A DNA stretch of 7,055 bases, from the NCBI GenBank assembly GCA_005884255.1, contig VBDL01000280.1, forward strand, positions 1 through 7,055. The letters are read 5' to 3'. Under the pieces are notes generated by a model, which saw only the letters and a list, made by a program, of their open reading frames with translations, searched no databases and was not told the origin of the DNA. Every line of letters starts with the position of its first letter. Positions within the stretch are counted from its first letter, which is position 1. Of this stretch, positions 1 through 5,071 are shown piece after piece. The position numbers were made by a program, and so were the translations under genes. Origin of the DNA: Betaproteobacteria bacterium. GTDB taxonomy: Bacteria > Pseudomonadota > Gammaproteobacteria > Burkholderiales > Burkholderiaceae_C.

Positions 1-2
1 AC

Positions 3-7
3 AGGAG
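3..7 (+). promoter_or_regulatory. Ribosome binding site for the first Bug gene
   Basis: AGGAG lies 8 bases before a TTG codon at 16. It is the reason for choosing TTG as the start of the first gene: translation from there gives a complete secretion signal, and no ATG gives a comparable N-terminus. The promoter itself must lie left of the window. Confidence 0.7.
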
Positions 8-15
8 ACATTACT

Positions 16-981
16 TTGCGCCTTTCTCTTCACTTTGCCCTTATTGCCGGCCTGGCCGGAGCCTTTGCATGCGGCGGCGCGGCCGCGCAGAACTGGCCGA
101 CCAAGCCGATCCGCCTGGTCGTCCCGTTCTCGGCCGGGGGCGCCAACGACCTGATGGCGCGCGCCGCGGCCGAAGGCGCCTCCAAGGCTCTGGGCCAGCC
201 GATCGTGGTCGACAACAAGCCCGGCGCCGGCGCGACGCTGGGCGCCGATGTCGTCGCCAAGAGCGCACCCGACGGCTACACCTTCCTGGTGAGCGCGGCC
301 GGCGTGATCTCCAACAGCATGATCAAGAAGAACATGCCCTACAAGGACAGCGACCTGGTGCCGGTGGCCATGATCGGCCTGGCGCCCTCGGTGGTCCTGG
401 TGCCGGCCGACGCGCCGTACAAGGATCTCAAGGAGTTCATCGCCGCCTCCAAGGCCGGGCCGGGCTTCCACTGGGCCACAGCCGGCACCGGCAGCACGCC
501 GCACTTCGTCGAAGGCGTGCTCCAGACGAAGTACGGCGCCAAGCTCGACGTGGTGCCGTACAAGAGCGGCTCGGAGTCAATCACCGCGGTGCTGGGCAAG
601 CAGGTCGAGGCCACGTCGGAGGCGAGCATCGTGGCCTTGCCCTATCTCAAGGGCGGCAAGCTCAAGGCGCTGGCCGATACCTGGACCACGCGCATCTCGG
701 CCTATCCGGAGCTCTCAACCGCGACTGAACAGGGCTTTCCGGAGCTGCGCATTGCGCACTGGGCCGGCGTGCACGCGCCGCACGGCACGCCCGACGCGAT
801 TCTCGAGAGGATGAGCGCCGCCGTCGATGCGGCCATGAAGACGCCGGCCATCGCCGAGCGCCTCAAGGGCCTGGGCATCGAACCGGTGGGCGGAACGCGC
901 GCCTCCTTCGTGAAGTTCGTCGATGCCGAGCGCGCCCGCCTGGGCGCGGTGGTCAAGGCCACCGGCATGAAGGACGAATGA
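16..981 (+). CDS. Bug/TctC-family tripartite tricarboxylate transporter substrate-binding protein
   Basis: Periplasmic solute receptor of the Bug (TctC, PF03401) family, 321 aa, a normal length for the family. A TTG start is supported by AGGAG 8 bases upstream. Residues 1-24 form a Sec signal peptide (basic MR start, hydrophobic LIAGLAGAFACGGAAA, predicted cleavage before QNWPTKP). The mature protein opens with the family signature WPTKPIRLVVPFSAGGAND, where the GGAND loop and its Asp usually contact the ligand carboxylate. A second binding segment follows around residues 156-163 (TAGTGSTPH). Members bind mono-, di- or tricarboxylates, aromatic acids or similar anions for TctAB-type carriers, or act as orphan sensors. 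The ligand cannot be read from sequence. The stop codon overlaps the start of the following lyase gene (ATGA), so the two are translationally coupled, and the ligand is probably the substrate or a precursor for the downstream enzymes. No TctA or TctB is in the window. Confidence 0.93.
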   Translation: MRLSLHFALIAGLAGAFACGGAAAQNWPTKPIRLVVPFSAGGANDLMARAAAEGASKALGQPIVVDNKPGAGATLGADVVAKSAPDGYTFLVSAAGVISNSMIKKNMPYKDSDLVPVAMIGLAPSVVLVPADAPYKDLKEFIAASKAGPGFHWATAGTGSTPHFVEGVLQTKYGAKLDVVPYKSGSESITAVLGKQVEATSEASIVALPYLKGGKLKALADTWTTRISAYPELSTATEQGFPELRIAHWAGVHAPHGTPDAILERMSAAVDAAMKTPAIAERLKGLGIEPVGGTRASFVKFVDAERARLGAVVKATGMKDE

Positions 982-1850
982 TGACGACCCCGCACCCCGG
1001 CACCCTGCTGCGACAAAGGGTCGAGGCGCGGCGCGGTCTGCTGGTGCCTGGCGCCGCCAACGCGCTGGCCGCGCGCGTGATCGAACAACTGGGCTTCGAG
1101 GCCGTCTACCTGAGCGGCGCGGGCCTCACCAATACCTTCTACGGCATGCCGGACCTCGGCTTCGTCCACCTGGGCGACCTGGCGCAGCACACCGCCGCGA
1201 TGCGCGACGCGGTGTCGCTGCCGATCATCGTCGACGCCGACACCGGCTTCGGCAACGCGCTCAACGTGCAGCACACGGTGCGCACGCTGGAGCGCGCCGG
1301 CGCCAACGCGATCCAGCTGGAGGACCAGGTCAGCCCGAAGAAGTGCGGCCACTTCGAGGGCAAGGCCGTGGTGGCGCAGGACGAGATGGTGGGCAAGGTG
1401 AAGGCCGCGGTCGATGCGCGCGCGCATGCCGACTTCCTGGTGATCGCGCGCACCGACGCCGCTGCGGCCGAGGGCATCGATGCGGCGATCGCGCGCGCCG
1501 CGGCCTACGCGCAGGCGGGGGCCGACATCACTTTCGTCGAGGCGCCCGAGTCGCTCGAGGCGCTGCGCCGCATTGCGCGCGAGCTCGCCTCCCCGCAGGT
1601 GGTCAACGTAGTCATCGGCGGCAAGACACCCATGCTGGACGCGGCCGAGTTCGCCGCCATGGGCTTCGGCCTGGTGCTGTATGCCAACGCCGCGTTGCAG
1701 GGCGCAGTGCGCGGCATGACGCTGGCGCTGCAGAGCCTGCGCGACAGCGGCCGGCTCGACGAGGCGAGCGGCCTGGTTGCGACTTTTGCCGAGCGTCAGG
1801 CGCTGGTACGCAAGGACGAATTCGATGCACTCGAACAGCGCTACGTCTGA
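978..1850 (+). CDS. Isocitrate lyase/PEP mutase family carbon-carbon lyase (methylisocitrate/dimethylmalate lyase-like)
   Basis: Cytoplasmic (beta/alpha)8 enzyme of the isocitrate lyase/phosphoenolpyruvate mutase superfamily, 290 aa, close to the PrpB-type length. Visible landmarks are YLSGAG (44-49, the phosphate/carboxylate-binding loop region), DADTGFGN (86-93, with Asp86 and Asp88 as Mg2+ ligands), QLEDQ (113-117), the flexible catalytic loop KKCGH (121-125) with Cys123 as the general acid/base, and IARTDA (156-161). In this superfamily the KKCGH/KRCGH cysteine marks true lyases (isocitrate, 2-methylisocitrate, 2,3-dimethylmalate), whereas oxaloacetate decarboxylases and PEP mutases lack it. 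I therefore infer retro-Claisen cleavage of a 2-hydroxy di- or tricarboxylate to pyruvate or glyoxylate plus a second acid. The exact substrate is unknown, and the setting (Bug proteins, amidohydrolase, no prp genes) argues against a propionate-cycle PrpB. It overlaps the preceding gene by 4 bp (ATGA) and the next by 26 bp, so it sits inside an operon. A second ATG at 981 is an alternative start. Confidence 0.92.
   Translation: MMTTPHPGTLLRQRVEARRGLLVPGAANALAARVIEQLGFEAVYLSGAGLTNTFYGMPDLGFVHLGDLAQHTAAMRDAVSLPIIVDADTGFGNALNVQHTVRTLERAGANAIQLEDQVSPKKCGHFEGKAVVAQDEMVGKVKAAVDARAHADFLVIARTDAAAAEGIDAAIARAAAYAQAGADITFVEAPESLEALRRIARELASPQVVNVVIGGKTPMLDAAEFAAMGFGLVLYANAALQGAVRGMTLALQSLRDSGRLDEASGLVATFAERQALVRKDEFDALEQRYV
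1812..1816 (+). promoter_or_regulatory. Internal ribosome binding site for the amidohydrolase
   Basis: AAGGA lies within the 3' end of the lyase gene, 8 bases before ATG 1825. It decides the start of the amidohydrolase: the frame is open further upstream to a TTG at 1777, but that codon has no comparable site and would extend the overlap to 74 bp. Confidence 0.6.
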
Positions 1851-2715
1851 GGCCACCACAGGGGCCGCGACACGTACCGTGACCGGCCTGCGTGCCACGG
1901 CCACCGGGGCGATCACCGCGATCGACAGCCATGCCCACGTGTTCCGGCGCGGCCTGCCGCTGGCGCCGGTGCGCCGCCACGCGCCCGACTACGACGCGCT
2001 GCTGGCCGACTACCTGGCGCTGCTCGATGCCCACGCGGTGTCGCATGCGGTGCTGGTGCAGCCGAGCTTTCTCGGCACCGACAACCGCTTTTTGCTCGAC
2101 GCGCTGCGCGTCTGCCCGCAGCGCCTGCGCGGCGTCGCGATGGTCGAGCCGACAGCGGGCGAAGACGAGCTGGCGTTGCTGGCTGAAGCGGGCGTCTGCG
2201 GCATCCGGCTCAACCTGGTGGGCCTGCCGATCCCCGACTTCGCGCGCGCCGAGTGGCAGGGGCTGTTCGCCCGCGTGCGCGCGCTCGACTGGCACGTGGA
2301 GCTACACCGCGAATCGCGCGACCTCGCGTCTGCTGCAGAGCCTGTGCTCGACGCCGGCTGCAAGCTGGTAGTGGACCACTTCGGCCGACCCGAGGTGGCA
2401 CAAGGCGCCGGCGACGAAGGCTTCGACTGGCTGCTGCGCGCGTCTATCAGTGGGCGCGTGTGGGTCAAGCTGGCTGCCGCCTATCGCAGTTGGCCCGAAG
2501 AGCGAGGCACGGCAGCCCGCGAGGCGGCGCAGGCGCTGTTGCAAGCTTTCGGCGCCGGGCGCCTCGTGTGGGGCAGCGACTGGCCCAACACGCAACATCA
2601 GGAGGTCGCCGACTACGCGTCAACGCATGCGGCGCTCGCTGACTGGGTACCGGATGCGGCCGAACGCCAACGCATCCTGGTCGACACGCCATCGCGGCTG
2701 TTTCACTTCATTTGA
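1825..2715 (+). CDS. Amidohydrolase-family metal-dependent hydrolase (COG3618, lactonase-like)
   Basis: Predicted TIM-barrel metal-dependent hydrolase of the amidohydrolase_2 group (PF04909), 296 aa from ATG 1825. Positions from that Met: IDSHAHVF with His36 and His38 (the HxH metal motif ending strand 1), RLN at 128-130, VELHRES with His161, VDHFGRP with Asp184/His185, and GSDWPNTQH with Asp252 as the catalytic acid of strand 8. This motif order is shared with 2-pyrone-4,6-dicarboxylate lactonase (LigI), 4-sulfomuconolactone hydrolase and L-rhamnono/L-fucono-lactonases, so hydrolysis of a lactone or related ring is the best guess. A decarboxylase of the ACMSD type is possible but less likely. 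The first 30 residues are Ser/Thr/Ala-rich and precede the barrel, partly because the gene starts inside the lyase gene (26-bp overlap). It sits in an operon with the lyase and two Bug proteins, suggesting consecutive steps acting on an imported carboxylate. Substrate unknown. Confidence 0.88.
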   Translation: MHSNSATSEATTGAATRTVTGLRATATGAITAIDSHAHVFRRGLPLAPVRRHAPDYDALLADYLALLDAHAVSHAVLVQPSFLGTDNRFLLDALRVCPQRLRGVAMVEPTAGEDELALLAEAGVCGIRLNLVGLPIPDFARAEWQGLFARVRALDWHVELHRESRDLASAAEPVLDAGCKLVVDHFGRPEVAQGAGDEGFDWLLRASISGRVWVKLAAAYRSWPEERGTAAREAAQALLQAFGAGRLVWGSDWPNTQHQEVADYASTHAALADWVPDAAERQRILVDTPSRLFHFI

Positions 2716-2781
2716 GCATTCAAAAAATCGGCGCATGACTCGTTCCCCGCGCGCCTGGCGCGCGCCGCCGCCAGCGCCACG
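2716..2781 (+). other. Probable frameshifted 5' end of the second Bug gene
   Basis: An ATG at 2735 reads MTRSPRAWRA, a typical basic n-region of a signal peptide, but it is one frame off from the downstream ARAAASATLLLAAAAVQAQ, which is a typical hydrophobic region and cleavage site. Adding one base in the GC-rich run around 2757-2772 would join them into a standard Bug signal peptide. In the frame of the mature protein there is no ATG or GTG before the mature domain, only CTG 2755 and TTG 2782, and no clear ribosome binding site precedes either of these. Either a real 1-base deletion, an assembly error, or a rare CTG start explains this. Confidence 0.55.
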
Positions 2782-3711
2782 TTGCTGCTCGCAGCGGCGG
2801 CCGTGCAGGCGCAGGTCTGGCCGGCCAAGCCGATCCGGCTGGTCGTGACCTATCCGCCGGGCGGCACCGTCGATGCGGTGGCGCGCATCGTCGCGCCCAA
2901 GCTCTCGGCCCGGCTCGGCAAGCCGGTGGTGATCGACAACCGTGGCGGCGCCGGCGGCGCCATCGGCGGCGACCTGGTGGCCAAGAGCCCGGCCGACGGC
3001 TACACCGTGATGCTCGACGCCTCCAACCATGCGCAGAACCCGGCGCTACGCAGCAAGATGCCCTTCGATACGCTGCGCGACTTCGCGCCGGTGTCGCTGC
3101 TGGTCAAGGTGCCCAACATCCTCGTGGTGCACCCGGACGCTTCCATCCGAAGCGTCAAGGATCTGATCGCGCAGGCCAAGGCGCGGCCGGGCGAGGTCAA
3201 CTATGCGTCGTCGGGCAACGGATCGTCGCCGCACCTCGCGGCCGAGCTGTTCGACTCGATGGCCAAGACGCGCATGACGCACGTCGCCTACAAGGGCGGC
3301 GGCCCCGCGCTCACCGACGTCATGGCAGGCCAGGTGCCGGTGTTCTTTGCCAGCCTCGGCTCGGGCCTGCCCTACATCAAGAGCGGCAAGCTGCGCGCAG
3401 TGGCGGTGGCCGGAAAGACGCGCTCGCCGGTGTTGCCCGAGGTGCCAACCATCGCGGAATCGGGCTTGCCGGGCTATGAGATGTACGAGTGGAACGCGGT
3501 GTTCGTGCCGGCCGGCACACCGGCCGCCGTGATCGACCGGCTGTCGAAGGAGATCGCCGCCACGCTCAAGGACGCCGAGGTTCGCACGCGACTCGAAGTG
3601 CTCGGCGCCGAGGTGATCGGCTCCAGCCCGGCCGAGCTCGACACCTTCCGGCGCGCCGAACTCGCCAAGTGGATCCGGCTCGCGAAAGACAACAAACTCC
3701 AACTGGATTGA
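2782..3711 (+). CDS. Second Bug/TctC-family substrate-binding protein (5' end uncertain)
   Basis: Second periplasmic solute receptor of the Bug/TctC family. The mature part is intact: VWPAKPIRLVVTYPPGGTVD (signature strand plus the GGTVD carboxylate loop), RLGKPVVIDNRGGAGG, ADGYTVML, YASSGNGSSPH (second ligand segment) and LPEVPTIAESGLPGYE, running to KDNKLQLD. The annotated TTG start gives 309 aa but only an 11-residue stub of the signal peptide, so the true start is probably further left: ATG 2735 with a frameshift, or CTG 2755. Allowing for the restored leader the protein would be about 325 aa, normal for the family. It begins about 20 bp after the amidohydrolase stop and is therefore the last gene of the same operon. 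It differs clearly from the first Bug protein (for example PPGGTVD against SAGGAND), so it is not a recent duplicate and may bind a different ligand. If the leader is truly broken, the protein would stay in the cytoplasm without function. Confidence 0.85.
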   Translation: MLLAAAAVQAQVWPAKPIRLVVTYPPGGTVDAVARIVAPKLSARLGKPVVIDNRGGAGGAIGGDLVAKSPADGYTVMLDASNHAQNPALRSKMPFDTLRDFAPVSLLVKVPNILVVHPDASIRSVKDLIAQAKARPGEVNYASSGNGSSPHLAAELFDSMAKTRMTHVAYKGGGPALTDVMAGQVPVFFASLGSGLPYIKSGKLRAVAVAGKTRSPVLPEVPTIAESGLPGYEMYEWNAVFVPAGTPAAVIDRLSKEIAATLKDAEVRTRLEVLGAEVIGSSPAELDTFRRAELAKWIRLAKDNKLQLD

Positions 3712-3725
3712 ACGCGGACTTGGCC

Positions 3726-3809
3726 GGACGCAGAAGTCGCAGAGATTTCGCAGAAGACGCCGAAAAAACAAGGAAAATTTGAATGTCTTCTTTTGCGTCC
3801 TGTGCGTCC
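3726..3809. repeat. CGCAGA-type dispersed repeat with inverted arms, between convergent genes
   Basis: The left arm carries three CGCAGA copies (3729, 3738 and 3749) in GGACGCAGAAG, TCGCAGAGA and TCGCAGAAGACGC. The right arm carries the complementary pattern GTCTTCTTTTGCGTCC and TGCGTCC. GAAGAC 3753-3758 pairs with GTCTTC 3785-3790, and CGCA 3749-3752 with TGCG 3794-3797 after a small bulge. GGACGCA 3726-3732 can pair with TGCGTCC 3803-3809. The centre is A/T-rich. From memory, similar CGCAGA/TCTGCG intergenic elements occur in many copies in Comamonadaceae genomes. It fills nearly all of the gap between the second Bug gene and the end of lysR. The folded form could stop transcription in both directions, though no clean stem plus T-run is seen. 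Confidence 0.6.
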
Positions 3810-3827
3810 AAGGTTTTTCTCGGCTCC

Positions 3828-4709
3828 TCATGTCCGCAGTATCGTGGCGAAGGCATCAGCGAAAGTCGGCCGCGAGCGCGCGAGCCACATCGCGGCGAGC
3901 TCGAAGGACGGCAGGCCGGTGCCGTCGCGCACATCGGCGTAGCGCACCCCTTCGTGGCGCAGCGCGCGCACCGAGCGCGGCAGCAGCGACCAGCCAAGGC
4001 CCGCCGCCACGCAAGCCAGCACGGTCAACGTGCGGTTGGCGTCTTGCACCACTTTCACGTCATGGCCGGCGCGGCGGATCGCGCCCAGCAGCTGCGTGCG
4101 CAGCGCGGGGATCTGCTGCTCGGGAAACCAGACCAGGCCCTGCTGTGCGATCTCGGCCAGCGCCACGCAGCCGTCGGCCGCGAGCTTATGCGCGGCCGGA
4201 AGCGCGGCCACCATCGGATCCTCGCCCAGCCGCAATTCGTTCACCTTGGCGTTGACCGAGACCGGCGGATGCAGCAGCGCGATGTCGATGCGGCCGCCCT
4301 CGAGCGCATCGACCTGTTCGGCGTTGCTCATCTCGCACAACACCACGTCGATCTGTGGGTGCTCGGCGCGCAGGCGGCGCAGCGCGCGCGGCAGCACCTC
4401 GTAGATCGCGTGGGTCACGAAGCCTATGGTCAGCCGGCCGGCACGCCCGGCACCCATGGCACGCGCGCGCTCGGTCGCAGCGTCGCCGTGCGCGAGGCTG
4501 GCGCGCAGGTCGTCGATGATCGCAAGGCCGGCCTGGGTCAGCGCTGCACCGCGGCGCGTGCGCGCGAAGAGCTTGGCGCCGATCTCACGCTCCAGCCGGT
4601 TCAGCGTCTGCGTGAGTGCCGGCTGCGCGAGGCCGAGTCGTTCGGCCGCGCGCGTGAGGCTGCCGGCCTCGGCGATTGCTACGACGCAGCGCATCTGTCT
4701 GGTGTCCAT
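3828..4709 (-). CDS. LysR-family transcriptional regulator
   Basis: LysR-type regulator, 293 aa, full family length. Residues 1-60 form the winged helix-turn-helix (MDTRQMRCVVAIAEAGSLTR, AAERLGLAQPALTQTLNRLE, then GAKLFARTRRGAALTQAG at about 45-62). A linker helix follows, and from about residue 90 (AGRLTIGFV) comes the two-lobed co-inducer domain. It lies tail to tail with the Bug-lyase-amidohydrolase-Bug operon and head to head with the methyltransferase gene across 362 bp. LysR genes beside Bug operons usually control them in response to the imported or metabolised acid, so that is the favoured target. Control of the divergent methyltransferase locus is also possible. It should not be equated with PhcA, the LysR master regulator of the Phc system, which is normally unlinked. 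No strong ribosome binding site precedes the ATG at 4709. An inverted repeat 25 bp upstream could serve autoregulation. Confidence 0.95.
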   Translation of the reverse strand: MDTRQMRCVVAIAEAGSLTRAAERLGLAQPALTQTLNRLEREIGAKLFARTRRGAALTQAGLAIIDDLRASLAHGDAATERARAMGAGRAGRLTIGFVTHAIYEVLPRALRRLRAEHPQIDVVLCEMSNAEQVDALEGGRIDIALLHPPVSVNAKVNELRLGEDPMVAALPAAHKLAADGCVALAEIAQQGLVWFPEQQIPALRTQLLGAIRRAGHDVKVVQDANRTLTVLACVAAGLGWSLLPRSVRALRHEGVRYADVRDGTGLPSFELAAMWLARSRPTFADAFATILRT

Positions 4710-4733
4710 GCGGGCATATTAACAAGACAGGTG

Positions 4734-4748
4734 CATCAATATTTGATG
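4734..4748. promoter_or_regulatory. Inverted repeat upstream of lysR, candidate operator
   Basis: CATCAATATTTGATG is a perfect 6-bp inverted repeat around three bases, in an AT-rich patch 25 bp upstream of the lysR start. LysR proteins bind short dyads of this sort near their own promoter. A TAATAT hexamer on the minus strand nearby (about 4716-4721) could be a -10 element, but no well-spaced -35 is seen. The dyad is T-N9-A rather than the usual T-N11-A, so the assignment is tentative. Confidence 0.45.
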
Positions 4749-4847
4749 AAAAGCAGCAGCCATTCGTTCTGGACGGAGAAGCCCTCTTGATTGGTTAGCT
4801 TTCCAACGACCGCTCTAACTCAGCCTGTTTCAGGCAATCGAATTACC

Positions 4848-4863
4848 GCTTTGGGCCCAAAGC
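4848..4863. repeat. 16-bp perfect palindrome
   Basis: GCTTTGGGCCCAAAGC is identical to its reverse complement over 16 bases, with no loop. It lies about midway between the divergent lysR and methyltransferase genes. It may be part of a dispersed repeat or a binding site for a dimeric protein. It is not followed by a T-run, so it is not a terminator. Confidence 0.6.
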
Positions 4864-5014
4864 TGCTGTTCACTGGGCCGCGACGAATGTCGACAGTGCA
4901 GCGAAAACGGTCCGTCGCCGCATACCCTGGATTTGAATCGGTTACTCCAGACCGGTCATTGCCACCGCTGTCCCATTGCGGTCATTCATCGGGTGCGTTC
5001 AATCGGGAGTCCAG

Positions 5015-5032
5015 GGTCATGACCTATAGAAT
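5015..5032 (+). promoter_or_regulatory. GGTCATGACC palindrome and -10-like TAGAAT before the methyltransferase gene
   Basis: GGTCATGACC (5015-5024) is a perfect 10-bp palindrome directly followed by TATAGAAT, in which TAGAAT (5027-5032) matches the sigma-70 -10 consensus at five of six positions. No acceptable -35 hexamer stands 16-18 bp upstream, so a promoter here would need an activator. GGTCAT also occurs at 4954 and 4980. The start codon is 40 bp downstream. Tentative. Confidence 0.3.
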
Positions 5033-5071
5033 GTCCTTTTTTATTAACGTAACTCCTCCTGCCCATCTCCC

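Larger units (their letters stand above)
4749..5071. other. Non-coding spacer between lysR and the methyltransferase gene, rich in short repeats
   Basis: No convincing gene: a 118-codon open frame at 4791-5147 has no family features, no ribosome binding site and runs into the methyltransferase gene in another frame. The stretch is poorer in GC than the catabolic operon. It carries a 16-bp palindrome (4848-4863), TGTCGACA (4888-4895), an imperfect direct repeat AATCGG-TCCAG (4936-4950 and 5001-5014), CGGTCATT twice (4953-4960, 4979-4986) and GGTCATGACC (5015-5024). It also has several ACCGC/ACGGTC-like pieces resembling degenerate dispersed intergenic repeats of proteobacteria. No tRNA or other RNA gene was recognised. 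Confidence 0.6.

Noticed and set aside
702..1916. 404-codon open frame on the minus strand across the lyase gene
   Set aside because: It is a high-GC mirror of the lyase gene, with His/Arg/Ala-rich sequence typical of antisense frames and no family features; the + strand gene has clear catalytic motifs.
3783..4790. 335-codon open frame on the plus strand across lysR
   Set aside because: Antisense shadow of the LysR gene, rich in Arg, His and Gln, with no recognisable domain.
4925..4960. tRNA-like T-arm (GATTTGAATCGG)
   Set aside because: No acceptor stem, anticodon arm or 3' end can be placed around it.
5035..5043. T-run after GGTCATGACC as a terminator
   Set aside because: The palindrome has no loop and the T-run is 10 bases away; no stable hairpin leads into it.
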